A DNA stretch of 64,000 nucleotides from Aquabacterium sp. (GTDB lineage: Bacteria; Pseudomonadota; Gammaproteobacteria; Burkholderiales; Burkholderiaceae_C), in the NCBI RefSeq assembly GCF_016195855.1, contig NZ_JACPYU010000013.1, forward strand, positions 1-64,000. The letters run 5' to 3'. The position numbers and the translations under genes are program-made. Below are positions 52,509-62,535 of the stretch, piece by piece; the first letter of the stretch is position 1; each line of letters begins with the position of its first letter. The notes under the pieces are model-generated. The model was not told where the DNA came from. It did no database searches and saw only the letters and a program-made list of their open reading frames with translations.

Positions 52509-55500
52509 GTGTCCATTCACGTCGCCCTCAATCACGTCACGCACTACAGCTACGACCGCCTGGTCAACCTGTCGCCGCAGGTCGTGCGTCTGCGGCCTGC
52601 GCCGCATTGCCGCACCCGCATCCTGTCGTACTCGCTGAGGGTCGAGCCGGCCGTCCACTTCGTCAACTGGCAGCAGGACCCGTTCTCCAACCACCTGGCC
52701 CGCCTGGTCTTCCCGGAGCAGACCCAGGAATTCAAGATCACGGTGGACCTGGTCGCCGAGATGGCGGTCTACAACCCCTTTGACTTCTTTCTGGAGCCTG
52801 AGGCCGAGAACTACCCCTTCCAGTACGACGCCTCCACGCTGCATGACCTCGGGCCTTATCTGGTCAAGAGCGAGCTGACGCCGGCCTTCAAGGCCTTTGT
52901 TGACAGCATCGACCGCACCGAGGTGCGCACCATCGACTTCCTGGTCGGGCTCAATCAGCGCCTGCAAAACGACATCAGCTACACCATCCGCATGGAGCCG
53001 GGCGTGCAGACGCCTGAGGAGACGCTGACGCTGAAGTCCGGCTCATGTCGGGACACCGGCTGGCTGATGGTGCAGGCCTTGCGCCACCTGGGCCTGGCGG
53101 CACGCTTTGTGTCCGGCTACCTGATCCAGTTGAAGGCCGACGTGGCCGCGCTGGACGGCCCCTCAGGCACGGAGGTGGATTTCACCGACCTGCATGCCTG
53201 GTGCGAGGTCTTCCTGCCCGGCGCTGGCTGGATCGGCCTGGACCCGACCTCCGGCCTGCTGGCAGGCGAGGGCCACATCCCGGTGGCCTGCACGCCCGAG
53301 CCCACGGGGGCCGCGCCGGTGGCCGGTGCCGTGGACGAATGCGAGGTGAGCTTTGAGCACCGCATGGGCATCACCCGCATCTATGAAAGCCCGCGTGTCA
53401 CCAAGCCTTATACCGATGAGCAGTGGCAGGCTATCGACGCGCTGGGCGCCAAGGTGGATGCTGACCTGCGTGTGGGCGATGTGCGCCTGACCATGGGCGG
53501 CGAGCCCACTTTCGTGTCCGTGAGCGACCGCGATGGCGCCGAGTGGAACACCGACGCCCTGGGGCCAACGAAGCGTGGCCTGGCCACCGAGCTGGTCCAC
53601 AAGCTGCGCCAGCGTTATGGCGAAGGCGGCTTCCTGCACTTCGGGCAGGGCAAGTGGTACCCGGGTGAGCAGTTGCCGCGCTGGGCCTTGTCGATTTTCT
53701 GGCGCACCGATGGCCAGCCATGCTGGCATGACCCCAGCCTGTTTGCCGACGAGCGCAACTCGGTGCGCTACACCAGCCAGGATGCCCGGCTCTTCATCGA
53801 CACCCTGGCCACCAAGCTGGGCGTGGGGTCGAGCTACGTCCAGCCTGGTTATGAGGACACCTTCTACTACCTGTGGCGCGAGCGGCGCTTGCCCGTCAAC
53901 GTTGACCCCTTCGACGCCAAGCTTGATGACGAGATGGAGCGCATGCGCCTGCTGCGCGTGTTCGATCAGGGGCTGGAGCACCAGGTCGGTTATGCCTTGC
54001 CCCTCAAGCGCAACGATGCGCTGGGCCTCAGCGGCCCCAAGTGGGTGACGGGGCCGTGGTTCTTCCGCGATGAGCGCATGTACCTGTTCCCAGGCGATTC
54101 ACCCATGGGTTACCGCCTGCCACTCGATTCCCTGCCCTGGGTGAGCAAGGGCGACTTCCCTTACAGCCATGAGCACGACCCGTTTGCCCCGCGCGGGGCC
54201 TTGCCGGCAGCGGCCTCGCTGAGGGCCCAGTACGGGCAGCATCAGGTTGGTGGTGGTTTTGCGCAAGGTGGCGTGGTCGGCACGCAGGGCCAGAACGTGG
54301 CCGGTCTGGGGGGCGCGGGCGTCAATGGCGAGTGGGGTGCCCTGGGCGCCAACCCGCCCGCAGGCCTGGGCGAAGCTGGCAAGCCGGGCGGCGACCCTGC
54401 GCGCATGCCCAACCGCTTTGAGTCGGCACACTGGATCACGCGCTCGGCCTTGTGCGTCGAGGTGCGCAACCCTGATCGTGCCAGCGGCCCCAAGGTGGAG
54501 GCCGAAGGCCAGGGCGGTGGCGTGATGTATGTGTTCATGCCGCCCCTGACCTTGCTGGACGACTACCTGGACCTGCTGGCCGCTGTGGAGGCCACGGCGG
54601 CCGAGTTGGGCATGGCCATCGTGCTGGAAGGCTACCCATCCCCGCGCGATCCCCGCCTCAAGCTGCTGCAGGTCACACCCGACCCCGGCGTCATCGAGGT
54701 CAACATCCACCCCGCCTCCAGCTGGGAGCAACTGGTGGACCACACCGAGTTCCTCTACCAGGCTGCGCACGAAACCCGCCTGTCCACCGAGAAGTTCATG
54801 GTCGATGGCCGGCACACCGGTACCGGCGGCGGCAACCACTTTGTGCTGGGTGGGGCCACGCCATCGGACAGCCCCTTCCTTCGGCGTCCGGACCTGATCC
54901 CCAGCCTGCTGACCTTCTGGCACAACCACCCCTCGCTGTCCTACCTGTTCTCGGGCCTGTTCATCGGGCCGACCAGCCAGGCGCCCCGCATCGACGAGGC
55001 GCGCATGGACCAGGTCTACGAGACCGAGATCGGCCTCAAGGAAATCGAGCGGCAGATGGACATCTGGGGCCAGTGCCCGCCCTGGTTGATCGACCGCACC
55101 TTGCGCAACCTGCTGATCGACGCCACCGGCAACACCCACCGCAGCGAGTTCTGCATCGACAAGCTGTACTCGCCCGACGGGCCCACGGGCCGTCTGGGCC
55201 TGCTGGAGTTGCGCGCCTTCGAGATGCCGCCCCACGCCAAGATGAGCCTGGTGCAGCAGTTGCTGCTGCGGGCGCTGGTGTCGTGGTTCTGGAAGACGCC
55301 CTACAAGGGGCATGGCGCCCAGCGCCTGACCCGCTGGGGCACGGGCCTGCATGACCGCTTCTTGCTGCCCAGCTTTGTCGAGCAGGACTTTGCCGACGTG
55401 CTGGCCGAGTTGCAGATGGCCGGCTACGACTTCCATAGCGAGTGGTTTGCGCCGCATTTCGAGTTCCGCTTCCCCTATATCGGCGAGATCTCGTCCGCTG

Positions 55501-56018
55501 GCGTGCGCCTGACGCTGCGCGGCGCGCTGGAGCCCTGGCATGTGATGGGTGAAGAGGGCTCGCCAGGCGGCACGGTGCGCTACGTGGACTCCTCTCTGGA
55601 GCGGCTGGAAGTGCGTGTGACGGGGCTCAATGGCAACCGCCATGTGGTCACGGTCAATGGCCAGATCCTGCCCTTGCACCCCACTGGCCGGGTGGGCGAG
55701 TGCGTGGCGGGCGTGCGCTACCGTGCCTGGCAGCCGCCGTCCTGCCTGCACCCGACCATCGGCCCGGACGCCCCCCTGACTTTTGACGTGGTGGACGGCT
55801 GGCTCAAGCGTTCGCTGGGCGGCTGCCAGTACCACGTGGCCCATCCGGGTGGCCGCAATTACGACACCTTCCCCGTGAACGCCTATGAGGCCGAAAGCCG
55901 GCGCCTGGCGCGCTTCTTCCGCATGGGTCACACGCCAGGCTTGATGCCGATCAAGCCCAAACCTGCCGGTATCGAGCACCCGTTGACGCTGGACCTGCGC
56001 ACGTCACGCTCAGCTTGA
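52509..56018 (+). CDS. Transglutaminase-like / DUF2126 protein
   Basis: 1169-aa cytosolic protein. An N-terminal transglutaminase-type beta domain (SIHVALNHVTHYSYDRLVNLSPQVVRLRP) precedes a transglutaminase core with Cys-His-Asp: SGSCRDTGWLMVQALRHLGLAARFVSGYL, TDLHAWCEVFLPGAGWIGLDPTSG. The rest is a DUF2126 region of about 800 residues (MGGEPTFVSV, GNHFVLGGATPSDSPFLRRPDLIPSLLTFWHNHPSLSYLFSGLFIGPTSQAPR). The start is a GTG preceded by CCGGAG. These proteins occur with the alpha-E/ATP-grasp and small transglutaminase genes found 4-10 kb downstream. That family set is proposed to make and break peptide-type bonds; the substrate is unknown. Confidence 0.88.
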   Translation: MSIHVALNHVTHYSYDRLVNLSPQVVRLRPAPHCRTRILSYSLRVEPAVHFVNWQQDPFSNHLARLVFPEQTQEFKITVDLVAEMAVYNPFDFFLEPEAENYPFQYDASTLHDLGPYLVKSELTPAFKAFVDSIDRTEVRTIDFLVGLNQRLQNDISYTIRMEPGVQTPEETLTLKSGSCRDTGWLMVQALRHLGLAARFVSGYLIQLKADVAALDGPSGTEVDFTDLHAWCEVFLPGAGWIGLDPTSGLLAGEGHIPVACTPEPTGAAPVAGAVDECEVSFEHRMGITRIYESPRVTKPYTDEQWQAIDALGAKVDADLRVGDVRLTMGGEPTFVSVSDRDGAEWNTDALGPTKRGLATELVHKLRQRYGEGGFLHFGQGKWYPGEQLPRWALSIFWRTDGQPCWHDPSLFADERNSVRYTSQDARLFIDTLATKLGVGSSYVQPGYEDTFYYLWRERRLPVNVDPFDAKLDDEMERMRLLRVFDQGLEHQVGYALPLKRNDALGLSGPKWVTGPWFFRDERMYLFPGDSPMGYRLPLDSLPWVSKGDFPYSHEHDPFAPRGALPAAASLRAQYGQHQVGGGFAQGGVVGTQGQNVAGLGGAGVNGEWGALGANPPAGLGEAGKPGGDPARMPNRFESAHWITRSALCVEVRNPDRASGPKVEAEGQGGGVMYVFMPPLTLLDDYLDLLAAVEATAAELGMAIVLEGYPSPRDPRLKLLQVTPDPGVIEVNIHPASSWEQLVDHTEFLYQAAHETRLSTEKFMVDGRHTGTGGGNHFVLGGATPSDSPFLRRPDLIPSLLTFWHNHPSLSYLFSGLFIGPTSQAPRIDEARMDQVYETEIGLKEIERQMDIWGQCPPWLIDRTLRNLLIDATGNTHRSEFCIDKLYSPDGPTGRLGLLELRAFEMPPHAKMSLVQQLLLRALVSWFWKTPYKGHGAQRLTRWGTGLHDRFLLPSFVEQDFADVLAELQMAGYDFHSEWFAPHFEFRFPYIGEISSAGVRLTLRGALEPWHVMGEEGSPGGTVRYVDSSLERLEVRVTGLNGNRHVVTVNGQILPLHPTGRVGECVAGVRYRAWQPPSCLHPTIGPDAPLTFDVVDGWLKRSLGGCQYHVAHPGGRNYDTFPVNAYEAESRRLARFFRMGHTPGLMPIKPKPAGIEHPLTLDLRTSRSA

Positions 56019-56116
56019 GGGTGGCAAGGGGCAACCCTAGGTACCAGCAGGGCCGGGGTTTGACACACTGGACTTATGGGTTGTAATCCCAACCCGTCGT
56101 TCATTAGTCAGTACCC

Positions 56117-58081
56117 ATGTCGGTTTCGCCCCCCAGTGGCACACCTCAACCATCGGCCTCGTCTCCCGGGACGGCCTTGGGCGAGGCTGTGTACCGCGAT
56201 TGCTTTGATCTGTCCCCCGCCGCCCAGGTGATCCTCAATCACCGGGGCGAGTTGCTGGACCTCAACCTCCAGGCCTGCACGGTGATGGGCCGCGATCGGG
56301 CCGCGCTGCTGGGGCACCGCCTGACGGACGTGGTGCACCCGGATGACCGCGCCGAGATCTTCGCGGCCATCGAGCACAGCACCGAGCACAGGGTGCCTTT
56401 CGAGTTGGCCTGCCGCGTGCAGTCTCCGGGGCAGGCGCTGCGCTGGTTCCTGGTGCAGTCCCGCCCTGCCAGCCATGCCGAACACGGCACGCTCTGGTAC
56501 ACCTTGCTGGCCGACATCACCGAGCGCAAGAAGCAGGAGGCATGGCTGGCACACCGCAATGCCTTGCTCACCGCCCTGTCGCAGGGCTTGCCGGGCATGA
56601 TCTACGTGTTCAGGCCCGGTATGGACAAGGGTGGTCGCCTGGACTTTGTCAGCGAAGGCGTGCGCCATTTGTTTGGAGCCTCGCCCGAAGAGGCCCTGGC
56701 CAGCCCATGGGTGCTGTACAACCGCGTGCCACCCGAAGACCTCAACAATTTCTTCCAGCAGCGTGACCTGGCCATTGGAGAGTCCAGCCGCCTGCACAGC
56801 GAGTTTCGTGTCCGCAACGCCGAAGGCGAGTTGCGCTGGTGTGCGGCCGATTCGGTTGCCGGCCTGGACGCCGATGGCAACGAGGTGCGCTGCGGTTACA
56901 TCGCCGACATCACCGAGCACAAGCTGTATCAGGATGCGCGTGTGGCCGCGGAGACGGCCGAGCGTGCCAGCCGCGCCAAGTCGCAGTTCCTGTCGCGCAT
57001 GAGCCATGAACTGCGCACCCCGCTGAACGCCGTCATCGGGTTCGCGCAACTGCTGCAGATGGACAATAGCCCCGCGCTGGCCGACGGGCAGCGCCAGAAG
57101 GTCCAGCTGATCGAGCGCTCGGGCGCGCACCTGCTGGACGTCATCAGCGACGTGCTGGACCTCTCGCGCATCGAGGCTGGCGACATGCCCTTGTCGGTCG
57201 AGCCCATCATGCTCGGTGGCGTGATCAACGACGCCCAGGCCATGGTGGCCGAAGCGGCGCACCGGGCGAATGTCCTCATGACGGAGTCAGGGCGCAGCTG
57301 GGACATGTATGTCATGGCCGACCGCGTGCGCCTGCGCCAGGTGCTGGTCAACCTGCTGAGCAATGCGGTCAAGTACAACCGGCAGGACGGCCAGGTCTGC
57401 GTGTCCGTCCGCATGGAAAACGACACCCGCGTTTTGCTTGAAGTCACCGACACCGGCGTGGGCCTGAGCGAGAGCCAGATCACCCATCTGTTCGAGCCCT
57501 TCAACCGCCTGGGGGCCGAGCACTCGGGCGTCGAGGGCACCGGCATTGGCCTGGTGATCGTGCACCGATTGGTGGAGCTGATGGGCGGCACGATTACCGT
57601 GCGCAGCCAGGCCGGGCAGGGCACCACCTTTTCCTTGAGCCTGCCTGCCGCCGAGGTGGACCTCGCCTCCGATCATGGCGTGCTGGACGAAGCGCTGCCC
57701 GAGTCTCGTCAGGCCACCATCCTGTACGCCGAAGACAACGAGATCAACGTGCTGCTGGTGCGCCAGATCCTGGAGTTGCGCCCTTCCTGGAAGCTGGAAG
57801 TGGCCCACAGCGGTGCCGAAGCACTCAAGCTGGTGAGCAAGATCCAGCCCGATCTGCTGCTGCTGGACATGCACCTGGGTGACATGACCGGGTTCGAGCT
57901 GGCAGACCTGCTTGATCAGAACCCGGCCCTGCAGGGCGTGACCAAGGTGGCCCTGTCGGCCGACGCCATGCCTGATCGGGTTCATGCTGCCCGCGCCAAG
58001 GGCTTCAGTGCCTACCTGACCAAGCCGCTGGACGTGGCCGCGCTGCTGCGTTGCCTGGACGAGCACCTGGCTGCCAGGTAG
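56117..58081 (+). CDS. Hybrid histidine kinase with two PAS domains and a receiver
   Basis: 654-aa soluble hybrid sensor kinase: PAS/PAC domains (about residues 18-140 and 145-275), a HisKA dimerisation region with phospho-acceptor His297 in MSHELRTPLNAV, a HATPase domain with N-box NLLSNAVKYNRQDG and G-box GTGIGLVIVHRLVELMGG, and a C-terminal receiver with acceptor Asp584 (LLLLDMHLGDM) and a conserved lysine (SAYLTKPLD). No transmembrane segment is visible, so it senses an intracellular or membrane-permeant signal. The gene lies inside the ATP-grasp/transglutaminase cluster, though co-transcription with the upstream gene is not evident (98-bp gap). Confidence 0.94.
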   Translation: MSVSPPSGTPQPSASSPGTALGEAVYRDCFDLSPAAQVILNHRGELLDLNLQACTVMGRDRAALLGHRLTDVVHPDDRAEIFAAIEHSTEHRVPFELACRVQSPGQALRWFLVQSRPASHAEHGTLWYTLLADITERKKQEAWLAHRNALLTALSQGLPGMIYVFRPGMDKGGRLDFVSEGVRHLFGASPEEALASPWVLYNRVPPEDLNNFFQQRDLAIGESSRLHSEFRVRNAEGELRWCAADSVAGLDADGNEVRCGYIADITEHKLYQDARVAAETAERASRAKSQFLSRMSHELRTPLNAVIGFAQLLQMDNSPALADGQRQKVQLIERSGAHLLDVISDVLDLSRIEAGDMPLSVEPIMLGGVINDAQAMVAEAAHRANVLMTESGRSWDMYVMADRVRLRQVLVNLLSNAVKYNRQDGQVCVSVRMENDTRVLLEVTDTGVGLSESQITHLFEPFNRLGAEHSGVEGTGIGLVIVHRLVELMGGTITVRSQAGQGTTFSLSLPAAEVDLASDHGVLDEALPESRQATILYAEDNEINVLLVRQILELRPSWKLEVAHSGAEALKLVSKIQPDLLLLDMHLGDMTGFELADLLDQNPALQGVTKVALSADAMPDRVHAARAKGFSAYLTKPLDVAALLRCLDEHLAAR

Positions 58082-58098
58082 GTGCGGGCGCTTGTGGC

Positions 58099-59658
58099 TC
58101 AGACCTTGAAAACGTCCACCACCTCCGCCAGAGTTTGCGCCTGGTGCTTGAGGCTTTCAGATGCGGCCGCCGACTCTTCAACCAGGGCGGCATTTTGCTG
58201 CGTGACTTGATCGAGTTGCGACACGGCATCGCTGACCTGCGTGATGCCCGTGGTTTGCTCGTTGGTGGCGGCGGCGATCTCTGAAATCAGATCGGTGACA
58301 CGGCGCACCTGGACCACGATGTCGTCCATCTGGCGGCCGGCCTCGTTGACCAGGCCCGAGCCGTTTTCAACCTTGGTGACACTCTCGTTGATCAGGCTTT
58401 TGATCTCCCGGGCGGCTTGCGCGCTCCGTTGGGCCAGGGTGCGCACCTCACCCGCCACCACGGCAAAACCCCGGCCTTGCTCGCCTGCACGCGCGGCTTC
58501 GACCGCCGCGTTCAAGGCCAGGATATTGGTCTGGAACGCGATGCCGTCAATGACACCGATGATGTCCGAGATCTTGCGGCTGGACGTCGAGATGTCACCC
58601 ATGGTGCTGATCACCTGCTCCACAACCGAGCCGCCCGTCGTGGCGGCCGAGGAGGCGCCCTGGGCAATCTGGACCGCCTGCCTCGCCGTATCGGCGTTTT
58701 GCTTCACGGTGGCGCTCAACTGCTCCATGGATGCGGCGGTCTGCTGCAGATTGGACGCTTGCTCCTCGGTGCGTTGAGACAGGTCGGCGTTGCCGCTGGC
58801 GATCTCGGTTGAGCCGGTGGCAATCGAATCGCTGCTGTGGCGGACCCGGCCCACCAGGCTGGCCAGGCTGTCATTCATGCGCTTGAGGGCGCTCAGCAAC
58901 TGGCCGGTTTCATCTTGCCCATGGGCGTCGATGTGTGAACGCAGGTCGCCGGATGCCACCAGTTCGGCCACCTTGACTGCCTGGCCCAGTGGCACGGTGA
59001 TGGAGCGCGTGATGTACAGCGCGGTCACCACGCCGAGCAGCACCGCGATGAAGGCGATCGAGAGCAGGGCCGTGACAGACCGGTGGTAGGTGGCCTTGCT
59101 TTGATCGGCCTGCTTCTGCCCCAAGGTCTCGTTATAGCCCCACCAGGCGTTGATGGCGGTGGTCAAGGTCTTGTAAGCGGTCCAGGACTCGCCCATGGCG
59201 ATCGCGCGTTGCGCGACGAGCTGAGCCTGATCCAGGTCGGTCTGGATGCTGGGGTCGGCTGTTTTCCTGACCTGAATCACGTAGGCGCTGAACGCGGACT
59301 TGACCTGGTCGAGGTGGTGTTGGTCCTGCGTGTCGTCAACCAGCTTTTCATAAGCCGCAAGGCCTTGTTGCACCGCTGTTTCGGCCTGGGCGATGTCCTT
59401 GAACGTGACCAGACGCTCATTGAGCGCAGCCTGTTGCAGTGCACGCAACTCAAAGCGTCGCAGGGCGTTGAGGCCGTCGTTCACCTGGTAAATGACCTTC
59501 AAGGACGGCAGCAGGCGCGTGTTGTAGGTGTCGGCGTTCGCGTACAGGTTGCCAGCTTGCACGGCCGCGAAGCCGACCATGCCCGCGAGCATGAGCAAGA
59601 TGATGGCGAAGCCACTGGCCAGGCGTTGGCCAATTTTCAGTCTGCTCAATACATGCAT
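58099..59658 (-). CDS. Methyl-accepting chemotaxis protein
   Basis: 519-aa receptor with an N-terminal transmembrane segment ([21 protein letters not shown]), a periplasmic four-helix-type sensor region (about residues 35-190), a second transmembrane segment, HAMP and a long signalling domain whose hairpin tip is [47 protein letters not shown]. There is no C-terminal CheR/CheB tethering pentapeptide. The ATG at 59658 has GAGAGGGA upstream. It is transcribed against its neighbours and separates the two halves of the ATP-grasp/transglutaminase cluster. Confidence 0.93.
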   Translation of the reverse strand: MHVLSRLKIGQRLASGFAIILLMLAGMVGFAAVQAGNLYANADTYNTRLLPSLKVIYQVNDGLNALRRFELRALQQAALNERLVTFKDIAQAETAVQQGLAAYEKLVDDTQDQHHLDQVKSAFSAYVIQVRKTADPSIQTDLDQAQLVAQRAIAMGESWTAYKTLTTAINAWWGYNETLGQKQADQSKATYHRSVTALLSIAFIAVLLGVVTALYITRSITVPLGQAVKVAELVASGDLRSHIDAHGQDETGQLLSALKRMNDSLASLVGRVRHSSDSIATGSTEIASGNADLSQRTEEQASNLQQTAASMEQLSATVKQNADTARQAVQIAQGASSAATTGGSVVEQVISTMGDISTSSRKISDIIGVIDGIAFQTNILALNAAVEAARAGEQGRGFAVVAGEVRTLAQRSAQAAREIKSLINESVTKVENGSGLVNEAGRQMDDIVVQVRRVTDLISEIAAATNEQTTGITQVSDAVSQLDQVTQQNAALVEESAAASESLKHQAQTLAEVVDVFKV

Positions 59659-59859
59659 GGCAAATCCCTCTCGTTCAATTCCGGTGGACGATCTGATCGG
59701 GGCTATTTCCTGGCAGCTCATAGGGTTATCGAACAACCGGGACCCAGCTTGAGGCCATCTCTTTTGCGCTAGATCAGGGAGAGTCTCTGGCCGGTCTCTT
59801 GCTTGCATGCCTGACAATCGGTCTGGCTGATACCAGCTGTCTTGCCCTCAAGCACCCCT

Positions 59860-62535
59860 ATGTCCTCGACCCTTCAGCTTTTTGATGACCCTGCCGAGCC
59901 GCTCTCGGTTGCGGGTGACATGCAGCGGCAGGCGCGCGCGGTGGAGCCGGGGCATTACGACGAGCTGCGCGATGACGAGGGCCAGTTGCGCCCGGCCTGG
60001 CAGGCTTTTGCCGAGCACCTGGGCGCGCCGCTGCCGGACCTGACGCGCCGCCAGAGTCTGCTGGCGCACCAGATCCAGGAAGACGGCATCACCTACAACG
60101 TCTACAACGCACAAGGGGGCCCGAGCCGCCCCTGGTCGCTGGAGGCTTTGCCGTTGATCCTGTCGGCGGCCGACTGGCAGGCGCTGGAGCGCGGTGTGGC
60201 CCAGCGCGCCAACCTGCTCAACCGCGTGCTGGCAGACGTGTACGGCGAGCAGACCGTGCTCAAGGAGGCCTTGCTGCCTTCCGCGCTGGTATTGGGGCAC
60301 CCCAGCTACCTGCGCGGCCTGCAGGGCGTCAAGCCAGTGGGTGGCGTCTACCTGCACGTGGTCGCTTTTGACCTGGTGCGCGCGCCCGACGGCGCCTGGT
60401 GGGTGGTGTCGCAGCGCACCCAGGCCCCATCTGGCCTGGGCTACGTCATGCAGAACCGCCTGATCGTGTCGCGCTTGTTCCCCGAGGCCTACCGGGCCAT
60501 GAACGTGCAGCACCTGGCCAGTGGCTACCGGCGCCTGCTGGACACCATGACCGAGCTGGCCAGCCTCTGCGCCGAGGGCGAAACACCGCGCCTGGCCCTG
60601 CTCACCCCCGGGCCTTACAACGAGACCTACTTCGAGCACGCTTACCTGGCGCGCTACCTGGGCCTGCCCCTGGTGGAAGGCGGCGACCTCGTGGTGCGCG
60701 ACGAAGGCCTGTTCCTCAAGACCGTGCAGGGCCTGGAGCCCATCCACGGCTTGCTGCGCCGCCTGGACGATGATTTTTGCGACCCGCTGGAGCTGCGGTC
60801 TGACTCGACGCTGGGCATACCCGGCTTGATGCAGGCCGTGCGTGCCGGCAAGGTGGTGCTGGCCAATGCCCTGGGTACAGGCTTTCTGGAGTCCCCCGCG
60901 GTGCATGGCTTCCTGCCGGCACTGTCGCGCAAGCTGCTCGGGCAAGAGCTGGCACTGCCCTCGCTGCCAACCTGGTGGTGCGGCGAGTCGGCCGCCTGGC
61001 GGGACGTGCGCGACGAGCTCACCGAGCGTGTGATCCGCCCCAGCTACCCCCATGCCGGCACACCGGGCTTTGGGGGCTCCAGCACCGTGCGCCAGAGCTT
61101 CGATGCCGTCATCGGGCGCGTGCTGACCCCGGCTGCGCTCAAGGCCTGGCGAGAACGCATCGACCACGACCCGGCCGCCTACACGGTGCAACGTTTCGAG
61201 CCCTATCCCCAGGCGCCGGTCTGGTCGGGCGGGGCGCTGAGCATGCGCGGTGCGTCCTTGCGGGTGTACGCCTTGTCCGACGGGCAGGGCGGCTGGCAGG
61301 TCCTGCCCGGGGGCATGACACGCATCGCCACGCGTGATGCCGGCCCGGTCTCCATGCAACTGGGCGGCAGCAGCCTGGACACCTGGGTGCTGACCGACGA
61401 GCCCGTTGACACCTTCTCGATGCTGCCGGCCTCCATCAAGCTCGACGAGCTGATGCAGCGCCAGCGCCCCGTGGCCAGCCGCACCGGCGAGAACCTGTTC
61501 TGGATGGGCCGCTATACCGAGCGCACCGAGCAGCAGTTGCGCTTGTTGCAGACCTCGGTCAGCCTGCAGTCCGGTGACGACGAGATGCAAGAGCGCGTCT
61601 CGCTGGCCTTGTCGGATCTGGCCGAGTCCAATGGCCTGGTGCCCCCCGGTACGCCCAGCCTGATCAAGTCCCCGCGGGTGTTCGAGCGTGCGGCGCTGGA
61701 CGCGTTGGTCGACGTGTCGGCCAAACAGGGGGCTTACAGCCTGGGCTTCAACCTGGGCGCCCTGGCGCGCTCTGCGCAAAGCCTGCGCGAGCGCCTGTCC
61801 CCAGAGCACGCGCGCCTCTTGCGTGCCATGGGCAGCGACTTCCAGCACCGCCTCACACAAGCGGCCTTGCAAGCGGCCTTGCCACATGAGGAACACGAGC
61901 ACGACGATGAGAGCGTTGAGCAAGCCACCCGCACGCCGCAAGCGGCCAGGCTGCGCAGCCTGACGCAGGCGCAGGATGCCTTCGAGCACCTGGGCATGCA
62001 ATTGGCCGCTGTGACCGGCGCCCAGACCGACCGCATGACGCGCGACCCCGGTTGGCGCCTGCTGACCGTGGGCCGGCTCATCGAGCGTCTGACCGGCTAC
62101 GCCAGCATGCTCAAGGCCTTCTGGGAGAGCGAGGCCCTCACGCACCCGCAGGGCTTTGACCTTGCGCTGGACCTGTTCGACAGCACCATCACCTTCCGTG
62201 CGCGCTTCCAGCGTCGCCTGGAGGTGCCTGCCTTGCTGGCCTTGCTGGTGATGGACGAGACCAACCCGCGTGCCCTGGCCTGCGTGCTGCGCCGTTTGCG
62301 CACCGAGCTGATCAAGCTGCCCGCACGCGGCGGCTCGCACGCCGACATGCTGGCCTTGCTGCCACATGAAGGCGTGGGTGCGTCACTGGCCGAGCTGTGC
62401 GATGCAGACAAAGGCCACGAGGCCGTGCTGGCGCTGCTCAACCGCCTGATCGACGCCGGCTGGCGCTTGTCCGACGAGGTAGGGCGCCGCTATTTCGCCC
62501 ACGCCGAGCCGACCGACTCCATGGTGAGCGCATGA
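59860..62535 (+). CDS. Circularly permuted ATP-grasp and alpha-E domain fusion
   Basis: 891-aa two-domain protein. The N-terminal part (about residues 40-480) is a circularly permuted ATP-grasp of the DUF404/DUF407 type (EDGITYNVYNAQGGPSRPWSLEALP, LTPGPYNETYFEHAYLARYLGLPLVEGGDLVVRDEGLFLKT). The C-terminal part (about 530-885) is an alpha-E domain (NLFWMGRYTERTEQQLRLLQTSVSLQSGDDEMQ). In most genomes these are separate neighbouring genes, so this fusion is informative. An ATG at 59860 is used; a TTG at 59842 is possible. It overlaps the next gene by ATGA. The pair is expected to perform ATP-dependent ligation on a peptide or protein substrate. Confidence 0.88.
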   Translation: MSSTLQLFDDPAEPLSVAGDMQRQARAVEPGHYDELRDDEGQLRPAWQAFAEHLGAPLPDLTRRQSLLAHQIQEDGITYNVYNAQGGPSRPWSLEALPLILSAADWQALERGVAQRANLLNRVLADVYGEQTVLKEALLPSALVLGHPSYLRGLQGVKPVGGVYLHVVAFDLVRAPDGAWWVVSQRTQAPSGLGYVMQNRLIVSRLFPEAYRAMNVQHLASGYRRLLDTMTELASLCAEGETPRLALLTPGPYNETYFEHAYLARYLGLPLVEGGDLVVRDEGLFLKTVQGLEPIHGLLRRLDDDFCDPLELRSDSTLGIPGLMQAVRAGKVVLANALGTGFLESPAVHGFLPALSRKLLGQELALPSLPTWWCGESAAWRDVRDELTERVIRPSYPHAGTPGFGGSSTVRQSFDAVIGRVLTPAALKAWRERIDHDPAAYTVQRFEPYPQAPVWSGGALSMRGASLRVYALSDGQGGWQVLPGGMTRIATRDAGPVSMQLGGSSLDTWVLTDEPVDTFSMLPASIKLDELMQRQRPVASRTGENLFWMGRYTERTEQQLRLLQTSVSLQSGDDEMQERVSLALSDLAESNGLVPPGTPSLIKSPRVFERAALDALVDVSAKQGAYSLGFNLGALARSAQSLRERLSPEHARLLRAMGSDFQHRLTQAALQAALPHEEHEHDDESVEQATRTPQAARLRSLTQAQDAFEHLGMQLAAVTGAQTDRMTRDPGWRLLTVGRLIERLTGYASMLKAFWESEALTHPQGFDLALDLFDSTITFRARFQRRLEVPALLALLVMDETNPRALACVLRRLRTELIKLPARGGSHADMLALLPHEGVGASLAELCDADKGHEAVLALLNRLIDAGWRLSDEVGRRYFAHAEPTDSMVSA

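Noticed and set aside
54099-55979. 626-codon minus-strand frame opposite the transglutaminase/DUF2126 gene
   Set aside because: Antisense shadow with skewed composition; the plus strand carries conserved motifs.
59848-62367. 839-codon minus-strand frame opposite the ATP-grasp/alpha-E gene
   Set aside because: High-GC antisense shadow, rich in Gln/His/Gly/Val and without domains; the plus-strand gene is clearly real.
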